DNA of 64,000 nucleotides from CBDFGK01 sp965247075 (GCA_965247075.1 CBDFGK010000001.1:35913-99912), one strand, 5' to 3'; counted from the first letter of the stretch, positions 26,658 to 36,683 are shown. Made by a program: numbers and translations. The notes: a model not told the origin generated them from the sequence alone.

Positions 26658-27437
26658 ATGCTCGAAGAACTATTTTCCATGCAAGACAAGGTCTGTGTCA
26701 TCACCGGTGGCTCACGTGGTCTGGGTTTTTACATGGCCCAGGGATTTTTCACTGCCGGCGCAAAACGTATTTATATCACCGCGCGCAAAGCCGCGGAGTG
26801 CAATGCCGCTGCCAAGGAACTGTCGCAGTATGGCGAGTGCATAGCCCTCACTGGCGACATTAGCTCCATGGATGAAATTCAACGCCTGGCCGATACGCTG
26901 GCCGAGCGGGAAGAGTCCATCGATGTGTTGGTTAACAACGCCGGCTGTGGTTGGCTGGAACCACTGGAAAGCTTCTCCGAGATGGGCTGGGACAAGGTAA
27001 TGGATCTAAATGTTAAAACGCCGTTCTTCTTGACCAAAGCGCTGGTGCCCCTACTCAAGCAAGGCGCTTCTGCCACCAACACTGCCGCTGTTATCAACAT
27101 CGGCTCTATCGCCGGCATCAGTGCCGCCACCGACACGTTTTCCTACGCACCCAGCAAGGCTGCCATACACCAGGTGACGCGCAACCTGGCGGTGATCCTG
27201 GCCGACGATCACATTCGCGTCAACGCCATTGCGCCGGGACGATTCTTCTCGAAGATGACTGAATACGCCAGCAAAAACAAGGCGGTATACGATGCCGAAA
27301 TTGCCTACATACCCCTGCATCGCTGGGGCGAGGAGAATGACATCGCCGGCGTCGCCATCATGTTGGCCAGCCCGGCCGGTGCATTTATTACCGGGCTGAT
27401 TATTCCGGTGGATGGTGGTACTACGCTGGTGCGCTAA
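26658..27437 (+). CDS. SDR-family oxidoreductase (RhlG-like)
   Basis: 259 aa. TGGSRGLG at 16-23, NNAG at 93-96, and Ser150, Tyr163, Lys167 complete the classical SDR site. The N-terminal LEELFSMQDKVCVITGG and the PAGAFITGLIIPVDGG ending are shared with RhlG/3-oxoacyl reductase-like proteins. It follows the BVMO wreck by 52 bp and has an AAAGGAA site. It probably belonged with the lost monooxygenase in a ketone/alcohol pathway; that is inference. Confidence 0.83.
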   Translation: MLEELFSMQDKVCVITGGSRGLGFYMAQGFFTAGAKRIYITARKAAECNAAAKELSQYGECIALTGDISSMDEIQRLADTLAEREESIDVLVNNAGCGWLEPLESFSEMGWDKVMDLNVKTPFFLTKALVPLLKQGASATNTAAVINIGSIAGISAATDTFSYAPSKAAIHQVTRNLAVILADDHIRVNAIAPGRFFSKMTEYASKNKAVYDAEIAYIPLHRWGEENDIAGVAIMLASPAGAFITGLIIPVDGGTTLVR

Positions 27438-27824
27438 AAAATGGCGGAGTGAATTCTGTATAGGGTCTCCTCCCCCTTTGGCAAGACACAGGATCTGGAT
27501 AACAGGGCCAAAACCTGCAACATCACTCAAACGACGACAGGTCTCATCACTGTTCGCCTCGGCTATGAGCTGATAGCTCTCCCGAACCCTGCGGTGCTGC
27601 ATGCACATCGCCCTGAATCAAATCTGCGTCACCCATAAAAAAACGCGCGTCAAAACGACGATTGCGATACGGCGGCGCGTTTACCCATTAAAACCCGCGA
27701 CTGTTTTTGACCCTGTCTGACAATAATCAGGGTGGCGGCATCTTTTGGCCGCACTGCCCTGCCCTCGGAGCGAAACTCACCGCTCTTCATATAGTTCGGA
27801 TCGTAGGCTTGCTTGCCGGTCATA
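27438..27824. other. Gene-poor interval with a weak hairpin
   Basis: 387 bp between convergent genes. The only structure noticed is ACCCTG (27710-27715) with CAGGGT (27728-27733) around a 12-nt loop, without a T-run, so a terminator is not claimed. Open frames here have no recognisable protein character. Confidence 0.4.
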
Positions 27825-28886
27825 CTACAGGCGACTCACTGCAGCTTCTGCTGCGGTTAATGCCGTATCAATACGCTCGCGCAAGGCATGCATATCCACA
27901 CCCGCCGTGCTTTTTTGGCCCGCCCTGTAGCGCGCGTACACGCCGTGAATAATGGTCGCCGTTTTCCAGCAATTGAAGCCCACGTAGTAATCCAGCATAT
28001 CCAGGTTGCGGCCAGTGCGATGGGCGTAGCGTTGCGCCAGTTCGCTGCGCGCCGGAAAGCCGGGGGCAACGGTTGCAGCATCCTGGTTTACCGGCGTGGT
28101 ATCAGCGGGGTCTGGCCAGGGGTTAAGGGCGTAGGCCAGATCCGCCAGCGGATCACCCAGCGTCGAAATTTCCCAATCCACCAGAGCCACCACCGTCGAG
28201 TCAGCTCCGATCAAGCAGTTGTGAAAACCATAATCGCCATGCACTACACGGGCCTTGCCTTGCTCGGGCATGTGGTCCAGGAAGTACTGTTGCAACTGGT
28301 GGGTGCGCGGGTCGTCATATTGTGCGGGCTCCATCGACGAGGTCCAGGAGCGATACCAGGTTTTCAACTGGCGCCCCACGTAGTTGTCTTTTTTACCCAG
28401 CTCGCCCAGGCCTATTTCATCAGGATCCAGTGAATGCAAATCTGCCAGCACATCAATAAAGGAATGTGCCAGGGCCTCCCGTTTGTCTTGCGGTACCCAG
28501 GCAATGGTTTGTTCAGCGCTGTACAGCGGCCGCCCGTCAACCAGCCCCATCACATAAAACCAGGCACCGGTGACAGCGGGGCTTTCACAAAAGCCCATGG
28601 CCTCCGGCACGGGCACATCCGTGGAGCCCAGGCAGGAGATCAACGACCACTCCCGGCTCATATCGTGCGCCTTGGGTAACAACTCTCCCTGCGGCGGCCG
28701 CCGTATCACCGCTTGCTTGCCGTTGGCATCATCCAACCGGTAGGTGAGGTTGGAGTGGCCGCCTTCCAGCCGCGTCCACTTGAAGGGCGGTGTCAAAGCG
28801 GCAATGTTTTCCTTGATCCAGGTCTCTACAGCGGGGATATCATAGCCTTCAGCCTGTGGAAAGCCCTCAGCCTGTTGATCGCTCAT
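27825..28886 (-). CDS. APH-type phosphotransferase (ACAD10/11 kinase-domain-like)
   Basis: 353 aa with the aminoglycoside-phosphotransferase fold. The nucleotide loop region is RLEGGHSNLTYRL, the catalytic loop HGDYGFHNCL and the metal-binding Asp in DWEISTLGDPLADL. In animals this domain is fused to acyl-CoA dehydrogenase in ACAD10/11, where the kinase acts on 4-hydroxyacyl-CoAs. Here it overlaps the HAD phosphatase gene by 4 bp and lies in an operon with a FadJ-like protein, consistent with 4-hydroxy acid degradation. It is not an antibiotic resistance enzyme by context. Confidence 0.85.
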   Translation of the reverse strand: MSDQQAEGFPQAEGYDIPAVETWIKENIAALTPPFKWTRLEGGHSNLTYRLDDANGKQAVIRRPPQGELLPKAHDMSREWSLISCLGSTDVPVPEAMGFCESPAVTGAWFYVMGLVDGRPLYSAEQTIAWVPQDKREALAHSFIDVLADLHSLDPDEIGLGELGKKDNYVGRQLKTWYRSWTSSMEPAQYDDPRTHQLQQYFLDHMPEQGKARVVHGDYGFHNCLIGADSTVVALVDWEISTLGDPLADLAYALNPWPDPADTTPVNQDAATVAPGFPARSELAQRYAHRTGRNLDMLDYYVGFNCWKTATIIHGVYARYRAGQKSTAGVDMHALRERIDTALTAAEAAVSRL

Positions 28887-29539
28887 GCCACTGCTTCCAC
28901 CAGGTCCATTGATAACACTTCCGACAAATCCCTCAGCGCCTGCTCCAGCGACAACACCTTGATGGTGGTCATACCCATGGCCCGGGCCGGTTTCAGGTTG
29001 ATACCCAGGTCGTCGATAAAGACCGCTTCACAAGCATCGATATCCAGTTGCTCACAGGCCATCCGGTAAATGCGCGGGTCGGGTTTGCGAAAACCCACCG
29101 CGCTGGATTCAATAACAAAATCAAATTGCGCCATGATCTCCATCACCGCCGGCACCTTGGCCACACCACTGGCCATACCGGGGCTCTCCCCGGCACCTTT
29201 GACGTTATTGGTGATGCAGGCAACCCGGTACTGCTGCTTGATCAGCAGTAACGCATCAACCATCTCGGGGCGAATATCGCCGGACAATAATTCGATGACA
29301 GCTATGCCGGGAATGTGATGGCCCGCCGCCTCGGTTTCTGCGGCGAAGAGTGCGTCGAACTCACCGAGGCTCAGCCGGCTGCTTTCAAACTGGGCCCAGG
29401 CATTGCTATCGGGATTGGTGGCATTGACCGAGCGAATAAAATCCACCGGAATACCATGTTCACGTTCATAGCGAGCAAACGCCACGAAGGGGCTGGTGGT
29501 GAACACGCCACCAAAATCCCAGATTACCGCCTTTATCAC
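28883..29539 (-). CDS. HAD-IA hydrolase (sEH-N/ACAD10-type)
   Basis: 218 aa. Motif I is DFGGVF (Asp8 nucleophile; the usual second Asp is Gly, as in soluble epoxide hydrolase N-terminal and ACAD10 phosphatase domains). Later motifs are CITNNVKG, a Lys in GFRKPDPRIY, and FIDDLGINLKPA. It overlaps the upstream FadJ-like gene and the downstream phosphotransferase gene by 4 bp each. The HAD, kinase and acyl-CoA enzyme set mirrors domains fused in ACAD10, so a phosphorylated acyl-CoA intermediate is a reasonable inference. Confidence 0.83.
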   Translation of the reverse strand: MIKAVIWDFGGVFTTSPFVAFARYEREHGIPVDFIRSVNATNPDSNAWAQFESSRLSLGEFDALFAAETEAAGHHIPGIAVIELLSGDIRPEMVDALLLIKQQYRVACITNNVKGAGESPGMASGVAKVPAVMEIMAQFDFVIESSAVGFRKPDPRIYRMACEQLDIDACEAVFIDDLGINLKPARAMGMTTIKVLSLEQALRDLSEVLSMDLVEAVA

Positions 29540-31593
29540 AGGTCTTTGAACCCCTTGCCTTCCTCTGCCAACTTCACCATCAGTGCGGCCGGTTCCTCAC
29601 CGTACTTGCGCAGGGTCGCTACCACTTTGTCCAGGCCGATACTGTCCGCATAGTGCATGGGGCCACCACGGTATCTGGGCCAGCCATAACCGTACACCCA
29701 GGTCACGTCGATATCGCCGGCACGAATGGCAATGCCCTCCTCCAGAATTCTGGCACCCTCATTGATCATCGGGTAAATACAGCGCTCGAGAATTTCTTGC
29801 TCGGAAATATCACGCTGCTCTGTACCGGCCTGCTCGGCAAAACGGCGGATTACATCTTCCACCACCGAGGAGGGGCTGGGCGTGCGCTTTTCATCGTAAT
29901 CGTAGTAACCCGCCGAGGTTTTCTGACCGCGCCGGCCTGCTTCGCACAACAAATCCCGAATGCTCTCACCCTTCGAGGTTTCCGCACTCCAGCCGATATC
30001 CAGTCCGGCCAGGTCTGACATCTGGAAGGCGCCCATGGGCATGCCAAAATCCACCAACACCTTGTCTACCTCGTGTGGCAGCGCGCCCTCCAAAATTAAC
30101 TGCTGGGCCTGGGCCTGGCGTGGATACAATATGCGGTTGCCAACAAAGCCGGGACACACGCCTACCAGCACGGCAATCTTGTTGATGCGCTTGGCGAACG
30201 ACATGCAGGTCTTGATAACGTCATAAGCCGTCTTGTCGCCACGCACGATTTCCAGCAGCTTCATTACATTGGCAGGCGAGAAGAAGTGCAATCCAATTAC
30301 TGACTCGGGTCGCGAGGTGGCTGAGGCAATCTCGTTAAGGTTCAGCGCCGACGTATTCGACGCCAATATCGCGCCTTGCTTGACGATTCCATCGAGTTTG
30401 CTGAAGATTTCTTTCTTGATCTCCATATTTTCAAAAACAGCCTCAATTACCAGGTCACAATCAGCCAGGTCTTCCAGCTTGAGGCTGCCGGTAATCAGGC
30501 CGCAGCGCTCTTCTACATCGGCCGCGCTGATACGCCCCTTGCCGGCGGTGTTCCGGTAATTCTTGCGTATCACCCCAAGACCGCGATCCAGGGCTTCCTG
30601 TTGGGTCTCGACGATGGTGACCGGTATGCCCACATTGGCCATATTCATGGAGATACCGCCACCCATGGTGCCGGCGCCGATCACACCCACCCTGGCAATA
30701 GGGATTTCTGCCTGGTCCCGGTCGATACCGGGGGTTTTGGCGGCCTGCCGTTCAGCAAAAAACAAATACTGCTGCGCTGCCGATTGCGAACCGGTCATTA
30801 GCTTGCGGAACAGCTTTGCCTCCGCTTGCATGCCCTCATCAAATGGCAGCTTCACGGCCGCCTCTATACAGCGGATATTGTATTCCGGTGCCAAAAAGCC
30901 GCGTGTCCTGCGGGCAATGCTGTTGCGAAAGTCATCGAAGATGGCCGGGTTATCCCGGGCGGACTGTAATTTTTCATCGCGATCACGAATTTTGGCCAGC
31001 GGTGTATTATCGGCAATAACTGTTGCGGCGAAGGCGATTGCACCGGCCCGCAAATCGCCCTCTACAATCGCTTCTACCAGGCCGCTTTCCAGCGCTTCCG
31101 CCGCGCCAATCATGCTGCCGCTGGTCGTCATCTGTAGTGCCTTCTCCACGCCCACCACCCGCGGCAGGCGCTGGGTGCCGCCGGCGCCGGGCAACAGGCC
31201 CAGGTTTACTTCCGGCAAACCAAAGCGCGCCCCCGCATCACAGACACGGAAGTGGCAAACCAGGGCTGTTTCCAGGCCACCACCGAGGGCCGTGCCATGA
31301 ATCGCAGCGACAATAGGTTTGCCGGCGTTTTCCAGATCAGCCAAGGTATCGTGCAGCCCAGGCTCCTTGAGCCCACCGCCGAACTCGGTAATATCAGCAC
31401 CGGCAATAAAGGTGCGGCCCGCGCAGATCAGTACAATAGCTTGCACAGTGTCATCGGCCAGGCATTGTGCCACCCCAGCCTTGATGCCCTGCCGCACGCC
31501 CTGGCTCAAGACATTCACCGGCGGGTTGTCGATAGTGATGATGGCGATACCGTCTTCTATAGTGAGATCGGCCATGTCCGTTAATGCTGTCAT
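29536..31593 (-). CDS. Bifunctional enoyl-CoA hydratase/3-hydroxyacyl-CoA dehydrogenase (FadJ/PHBE-like)
   Basis: 685 aa. The N-terminal crotonase domain (1-180) holds both catalytic glutamates (GGGLETALVC; GLPEVNLGLLPGAGG). After a linker the 3-hydroxyacyl-CoA dehydrogenase domain starts at VIGAGTMGGG (about 300), with the His-Glu region LHFFSPANVMKLLEIV and a duplicated C-terminal domain. It catalyses hydration and NAD-dependent oxidation in one chain. It is the first gene of the FadJ-HAD-kinase operon; the three are coupled by 4-bp overlaps. It is shorter than FadB/FadJ (about 715-730) but typical for the peroxisomal-like branch. Confidence 0.9.
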   Translation of the reverse strand: MTALTDMADLTIEDGIAIITIDNPPVNVLSQGVRQGIKAGVAQCLADDTVQAIVLICAGRTFIAGADITEFGGGLKEPGLHDTLADLENAGKPIVAAIHGTALGGGLETALVCHFRVCDAGARFGLPEVNLGLLPGAGGTQRLPRVVGVEKALQMTTSGSMIGAAEALESGLVEAIVEGDLRAGAIAFAATVIADNTPLAKIRDRDEKLQSARDNPAIFDDFRNSIARRTRGFLAPEYNIRCIEAAVKLPFDEGMQAEAKLFRKLMTGSQSAAQQYLFFAERQAAKTPGIDRDQAEIPIARVGVIGAGTMGGGISMNMANVGIPVTIVETQQEALDRGLGVIRKNYRNTAGKGRISAADVEERCGLITGSLKLEDLADCDLVIEAVFENMEIKKEIFSKLDGIVKQGAILASNTSALNLNEIASATSRPESVIGLHFFSPANVMKLLEIVRGDKTAYDVIKTCMSFAKRINKIAVLVGVCPGFVGNRILYPRQAQAQQLILEGALPHEVDKVLVDFGMPMGAFQMSDLAGLDIGWSAETSKGESIRDLLCEAGRRGQKTSAGYYDYDEKRTPSPSSVVEDVIRRFAEQAGTEQRDISEQEILERCIYPMINEGARILEEGIAIRAGDIDVTWVYGYGWPRYRGGPMHYADSIGLDKVVATLRKYGEEPAALMVKLAEEGKGFKDL

Positions 31594-31813
31594 TGGTAAT
31601 CCTCTTGGTTATCCGGGTTGTTTAATCGCGCTGTTTTTCCAGGTGAGAGTAGCAGGCGATAGTATAGAGCGTTTGACGGGTTTGTTGTGCTATCTTCAGC
31701 GCGAGACTATGCAAGTGTGTGATAAGTCAGACCACGGCGCGATTGTCGAATCCGATGCTGGCCGCAACACTACCGCTGACGACAGGACTGCCGCTCTTAT
31801 ACTGGAGACAAGC

Positions 31814-32668
31814 GTGCCAACTGATCTAGACAAACTGCTTGCACTACTGGATGTGGAGCGCATCGACAAATACCTGTTTATCGGCCGCAGCCCCAAATTT
31901 CCACCGCGGGTTTTCGGCGGCCAGGTATTGGCGCAATCTCTCAGCGCGGCCATTCGCACCGTCGACGGCGAAGAGCGCAGACCCCACTCCATGCACGCGT
32001 ATTTTCTGCTCCCGGGCAACCCCAAAAAGCAGATTGTCTATGAAGTGGATCCTATCCGCGATGGCCGCAGCTTTACCACCCGTCGCGTGGTGGCCAAGCA
32101 GGATGGCATTGCCATTTTCAATACTTCCGTTTCCTTCCATCTGCTGGAAGAAGGCTTTGCGCATCAAATGGATATGCCGGACGTGCCTGGGCCAGAAGAT
32201 CTGGAAGACGATTTTGACTACTGGACCCGGATCGCAGAAGAATTCCCCGACAAATATAAAAAACCCACCTACCAGCCCGTGTACCGACGGCCGGTGTACC
32301 GTCGCGATTTTGTCAATCCAAAACCGGGAGAGCCCGTTCAGGACTACTGGTTCAAGACGGTGGCGCCAATCGGTGATGAGCCCATCGTGCACCAGACCTT
32401 ACTGGCCTATATTTCTGATCACACGCTGCTGGGCGCCGCCCTGCTGCCGCACCCGGCTACCGGGCGCAGCGGTGATATGGCCCTGGCCAGTCTCGACCAT
32501 GCCATCTGGTTTCACCAACCCTGTCGCACCGACGAGTGGTTGCTGTACCATCAAGACAGCCCTATAGCCCGTTCGGCACGTGGCTTTAGTCGTGGTACGT
32601 TCTTTACACAGGACGGTCGGCTGGTAGCCTCCACTGTGCAGGAATCTCTGCAGAGACAGCTAAAATAA
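31814..32668 (+). CDS. tesB: Acyl-CoA thioesterase II
   Basis: 284 aa from a GTG that follows GGAGA; longer upstream frames lack homology because they run antisense through the FadJ-like gene. It is a double hot-dog protein: PPRVFGGQVLAQSL opens the first and MALASLDHAIWFHQPCRTDE contains the catalytic Asp of TesB (Asp204 in E. coli). It hydrolyses medium- to long-chain acyl-CoA to free acid and CoA and is thought to relieve dead-end acyl-CoA build-up. It is divergent from the FadJ operon with 220 bp between, where both promoters must lie. Confidence 0.88.
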   Translation: MPTDLDKLLALLDVERIDKYLFIGRSPKFPPRVFGGQVLAQSLSAAIRTVDGEERRPHSMHAYFLLPGNPKKQIVYEVDPIRDGRSFTTRRVVAKQDGIAIFNTSVSFHLLEEGFAHQMDMPDVPGPEDLEDDFDYWTRIAEEFPDKYKKPTYQPVYRRPVYRRDFVNPKPGEPVQDYWFKTVAPIGDEPIVHQTLLAYISDHTLLGAALLPHPATGRSGDMALASLDHAIWFHQPCRTDEWLLYHQDSPIARSARGFSRGTFFTQDGRLVASTVQESLQRQLK

Positions 32669-32675
32669 ATACGCC

Positions 32676-33692
32676 ATGAATACACCACAAGCAGAAACGC
32701 CCTTACACCCTGTCTGGCTGCTCAAGCTGGTGTTTCAGTTTCCCTATGGCGGTTGGCTTTCTGGCGCGCTTATCTTTCTGGTCATATACAGCGCGTTCTG
32801 GGCATTCGCCGAGACCAGTAAGGTGGGCGCCTTAGTCACCTTATTTCTGAGTGGCATGGTGGCTTACATTATTCCCGTATACCGCCTCATTATCAGGCGC
32901 TCGGAGCAGGCCTATGATGCGCTTGAGCCCTTGCTGGATGCAGACGCGGCCCGCAAGCGGCAATGGCGACAATCACTGGGTCACAGGTCTATAAGCTGGG
33001 TGATAATCAGTACTGGCATTGGCTTGAGCATGGGTTTAATGCATTCAGCGGTTCTGGAAATAGAACGTGGCGGCACCGTCGCCACCACCTTCAGCAATAG
33101 CGCCAGTACTACGGTAGCCGCACTGGCGACTATCGCGGTGTGGGTGACTATGACTACCGTCATTAGCTCGATAATCTCTAACGCATGGCTGTTTTATAAA
33201 TTGGGCCGGGATCATTTGCGCATCAACTTGCTCAATACCCACGATGTAGTGCCGTTGGCCTGGGTCTCAGTAGCCTCTACCCTGAGTTTGATTGGAGCCC
33301 AGGCCCTGTTCGCCTTGCTGATATTCGATCCCGGTGCTGGGTTTGAAACGGTGCTGCCCGGTTTTATGGGCACTGCGATACCTATGTTGCCGATGTTTTT
33401 GCTACCTATCTGGTCTGTACACAAGCGCCTGCAGTTGGCCAAGGCCAGCGAGTTGCAAGCCATCAACCAACTGCTGGGAGAACTTACCGACGATGAGGAA
33501 TCGCCTCTCACCCAACCAGACGAACTGCCCAGGCTAAATGAGCTGCTCAGCTATCGCCGTGAAATCGCCGGCGTACGCGAGTGGCCGTTTGATCTGGGTG
33601 CCGTTTCGCGACTGGGCTTATACCTGATAATTCCACCCCTCACCTGGGTGGGAGCGGCGTTGATCGAGAATCTTGTGGAAAACCTGTTGTAG
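32676..33692 (+). CDS. Multi-pass membrane protein of unknown function
   Basis: 338 aa, 7 bp after tesB and probably cotranscribed. I count about six hydrophobic segments: near 26-46, 51-70, 106-125, 142-168, 196-216 and 225-245, plus a C-terminal hydrophobic stretch (about 310-330). A soluble acidic loop around 260-285 (LTDDEESPLTQPDELPRL) is predicted on one face. No transporter signature was recognised. Pairing with TesB may indicate a membrane-lipid role, but that is only context. Confidence 0.6.
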   Translation: MNTPQAETPLHPVWLLKLVFQFPYGGWLSGALIFLVIYSAFWAFAETSKVGALVTLFLSGMVAYIIPVYRLIIRRSEQAYDALEPLLDADAARKRQWRQSLGHRSISWVIISTGIGLSMGLMHSAVLEIERGGTVATTFSNSASTTVAALATIAVWVTMTTVISSIISNAWLFYKLGRDHLRINLLNTHDVVPLAWVSVASTLSLIGAQALFALLIFDPGAGFETVLPGFMGTAIPMLPMFLLPIWSVHKRLQLAKASELQAINQLLGELTDDEESPLTQPDELPRLNELLSYRREIAGVREWPFDLGAVSRLGLYLIIPPLTWVGAALIENLVENLL

Positions 33693-33728
33693 GGCTGAAC
33701 GCGGACCGCCGAATTCATTCGACCGAAA

Positions 33729-33835
33729 TTAGTCGCCCACTGCATTCTCGATATAATTGGACATCCTGGAAACGCCTGGATCATCCGGGTCCAGGCCATC
33801 AACAAATACCTGAAAAGACGGTGAATAAAAATCGC
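33729..33835 (-). pseudogene. 3' stub of an unknown gene abutting IS91-type repeat A
   Basis: On the minus strand a frame ending at 33729 encodes RDFYSPSFQVFVDGLDPDDP followed by GVSRMSNYIENAVGD and a stop. Immediately to its right begins IS91-derived sequence, so this is the 3' end of a gene truncated at the IS boundary. The gene family is not recognised. Confidence 0.4.
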
Positions 33836-34004
33836 GCCGCGCGGCGATGACATGGGTCCAAAGGCTCAAGCGAGTTTTCAAAATTGATATCGAGATTTGC
33901 GGCCGCTGTGGTGGATTCGTCAGAGTCATAGCTTGTATAGAGGACCAGGACATCACTGACAGAATCCTGGCTCACCTACGCGATAAAGAGCCGGCCACCC
34001 ATTC
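33832..34004 (+). repeat. IS91-type transposase 3' fragment, copy A
   Basis: The plus-strand frame reads TWVQRLKRVFKIDIEICGRC and then GGFVRVIACIEDQDI, the Cys-x-x-Cys-containing C-terminus found at the end of many IS91-family rolling-circle transposases. The stretch from CGATGACATGGG onward is nearly identical to 42758 onward (copy C), and its internal part to 38656 onward (copy B). It breaks off after CCACCCATTCC. Three same-orientation copies lie within 9.4 kb. Confidence 0.7.
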
Positions 34005-34029
34005 CTTTTTCTGAAAAAAGAGAATCATT

Positions 34030-34113
34030 ATGCGTTTGTGGCGGATTTTTGGGATGTCAGCAGTAACGCTACTGGGTTTAATGACTGGATTATCCAGTCA
34101 AGCCGGGCAATGA
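34030..34113 (+). pseudogene. Signal-peptide-like stub
   Basis: A 27-codon frame, MRLWRIFGMSAVTLLGLMTG then LSSQAGQ and stop, looks like a bare export signal (basic start, hydrophobic core, small residues before a cleavage site). It has only a weak AGAG upstream. It may be the beginning of a truncated exported-protein gene or a true small peptide. Confidence 0.3.
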
Positions 34114-35204
34114 CGACCCTTATTTGTCACTTCCGGCGTTTGGGTTTTTTCTTCGGCAGCAACGGGGCGGTGTATTGTTGGTAGAGGTCAAACAGGAAGG
34201 CGACGCGCTCGGCTTCGTTGGTGAAGGGGCCGCTTTTATTCGATGTGGCGCGATAAGCGCGGTCGACGGCTTTGTCGAGTGCTTGGTGTGCTTTTTGTAA
34301 CGCCGGCGGCATGGTGAGTGGGTCGTAAAGGTCGGCGAGGGTGGAGTCGGGGAATTGTGCGCGGGCGTCCAGCACGGCTTGGGCTTTATTTCCAATATCA
34401 GCGGTTTGTTTTTCGCTGGGGTTTTTGGGCCAGGGGAAGTTGTTGTAGACGATGTTTGCTGAATAGCGATAGTCACTTTTTAATCTGCCGCCAACTGCGC
34501 GTATCCATGCCATGTGAATTGATGAAGAGATGATGCCGAAGTGAAACAGTTTCGCATTTGGAATAACTTTTATCGCATTACTGCACATTGTTTCCGGGGG
34601 TGCGAATCCAATTGGAATGAACTTACGCCGTTCGGAAGAAGTTTCGGGAACAACTAAGTATGTGTCGGTCGGAATGCTCTCAACATGAAATCTTGTGGGT
34701 GTTTCTGCAAGTTTTCGTGTTGGAGCACTCTTGCTCGCCAGTCGATAGTTTTTAACTGCTTCAATACGCTCGCAAGCCTTCGGCATTTCTCTCAATTCAT
34801 TCGGCGGGCAATCGCCCAACCATAAGCACCAGCGTTCATATCCATTGATAAACTCATGCGCTCCCAACCAACGACGAAACCACTTTTCAGCTGCCGGTTC
34901 AGTTTTTACGAATTCGTCTTTTTCTTCGGTTGTGAATAAATAATGTCCACCATCTATTGGTTTGTTGCCAATTCTAATGTCGGGCGCATCGCATAGTGAT
35001 GTTGAGCGACTCAATATCACCGTGTTTGAAGCGTCGACCAAATAAGGGTTGATATTTTTCGTCAAAATTTCATGGGCGTTTCCTTTTATGTGTTGATAGT
35101 CAAACAATCTTTTTTCTTTGTTGTTTTTTCGGTTAAAGCCAACAATGACACAATGAACAGCCGCTTTCCCTTTGGCTTCGTTGCTCCACGAAAATGTGCG
35201 ATGT

Positions 35205-35212
35205 GCAAAATT
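35205..35212. repeat. Target-site duplication, left copy
   Basis: GCAAAATT, identical to 36893-36900, immediately outside the left end of the ISL3 element. Eight base pairs is the normal ISL3 duplication length. Confidence 0.85.
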
Positions 35213-35281
35213 GGCTATATCCGGATCTCCCAACCAATGAAATACGATCCTGATGCTGTTTTATAGAGATTAGGACCTTAC

Positions 35282-36526
35282 TCACAGTGTACGTAAATCG
35301 CTGGGAATATGCGCAGGAATATCGAGGTCGCCAACGGTCAGGTAAATCATGTCGGCGAAGTTGTGCAGGTTACGATATCCAGACGCTCGGTTCTTGACGA
35401 TTTTGACAATGCGGTTCAGGCCTTCACCGACGGCATTGGTCAGGTTTCTATCGGTGAACGCGACGATGTTATCAAAGTAATTTCGCACCGTGGTGACAAA
35501 TTGGCGCAACGAGGGGATACGGCTACGCAGGGCGGTGGTCATCCAGCGTTTCAGGAACTTCTCAGCTGAGCCACGATAACGGTAATTCCAGATGTGTTCG
35601 AACTCGTCCTTGAGCACCCAGGCTCGGTGGATACGCCGATTGGAGTTGCGCAAGCTATTGAGGAATCGAGACTGTCTCTTGGTGCGATGGCTCGAGTGCA
35701 TGCTGAGCAGCCATCGCAGGCCCTTGATCGCCTTGCGCCCCCCGGTATCGAGGGCACGCCACTCGTCCTTGCGCACCTCATCCACAGCCTGGTTCAGCGC
35801 CTTGACGACATGGAAGCGGTCGATGATGAGCGTGGCGTTGGGGCAGTGATGTTCAATGGCCCCGGTATAGGCGCGACTCATGTCACAACTGGCCCACAGG
35901 ATGCGTGCTTTCTGCCCCTTGCTCAGGTGTTCGTTGAAGAAGCGGTCAATGGTCTCGCGGCCTTTTCCCAGGCCCACCCACAAGATACGAGAGCGGTCCA
36001 GATCATAGACGAGTGTGGCGAATTTGCGGCCCTTCAAGAAGGAAATCTCGTCGACGCCGAGAGTGACCAGGCCACGGATTTTATGGCCGTGGCGCACCCG
36101 CGTGATGATCCGGTGCAGCAGGTCGGACAGGGTGGAGGAAGGCATCACCAGAATCTCGGCGGCGGCCTTCTGGGTCATGATCTGGCACAGGGAGCAGATC
36201 CGCCACTCCAGTCGGTAGGTGATACGTGAATAGGCTGGCGCCCAGGGGATCGTCTCCTGCACCCGCCCGTGCGTTGGGCAGCAGATCTCCTTTGGGGCAT
36301 ACCAGAGCAAGACCTTCATCCCCATGAGTGTGAGATCCTCCCACCGGCGCAGCTCGGTCGTATGACGCACAATCCGGCAGCGCCGTTCACATTCGGGGCA
36401 GCGGCAGCCATTCTTGTAGGGCTTGACCGCCAGATGCAGTTCCTTGTTGCGGTTTTTGAACCAGAACTGGGTGATTTTCATACCTTTGAGGCGTAATATC
36501 TTATACAGCAACTTCAGGTTGCTCAC
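35282..36526 (-). CDS. ISL3-family transposase
   Basis: 414 aa from a GTG preceded by AAGGAGAAG. The N-terminal zinc-finger pattern (CRCPECERRC ... CCPTHG), then the DDE core: Asp in GVDEISFLKGR, Asp in WASCDMSRAY, and Glu in NAVGEGLNRIVKIVKNRASG, which is the hallmark ISL3 ending. The frame is uninterrupted, so the element may still be active. It is transcribed in the same direction as the gene it interrupts, so read-through could produce the C-terminal fragment of the MmeI-like protein. Confidence 0.92.
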   Translation of the reverse strand: MSNLKLLYKILRLKGMKITQFWFKNRNKELHLAVKPYKNGCRCPECERRCRIVRHTTELRRWEDLTLMGMKVLLWYAPKEICCPTHGRVQETIPWAPAYSRITYRLEWRICSLCQIMTQKAAAEILVMPSSTLSDLLHRIITRVRHGHKIRGLVTLGVDEISFLKGRKFATLVYDLDRSRILWVGLGKGRETIDRFFNEHLSKGQKARILWASCDMSRAYTGAIEHHCPNATLIIDRFHVVKALNQAVDEVRKDEWRALDTGGRKAIKGLRWLLSMHSSHRTKRQSRFLNSLRNSNRRIHRAWVLKDEFEHIWNYRYRGSAEKFLKRWMTTALRSRIPSLRQFVTTVRNYFDNIVAFTDRNLTNAVGEGLNRIVKIVKNRASGYRNLHNFADMIYLTVGDLDIPAHIPSDLRTL

Positions 36527-36683
36527 GGGCTTCTCCTTTTTGTTGACGGTAATCTACAGAGGGGATGAAGCCCGTGTTTACGTGTGAATTCAAGTCATTG
36601 CATCAACATGAAATGATGGGGAAGTTCGGGTCCTCGGGGATAACTGTGGGTAAAAGAACCCCGACATCTGTCAGCCGGACTCC

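Noticed and set aside
27710..27733. Hairpin as rho-independent terminator
   Set aside because: Only a 6-bp stem with a 12-nt loop and no T-run; position between convergent genes is suggestive only.
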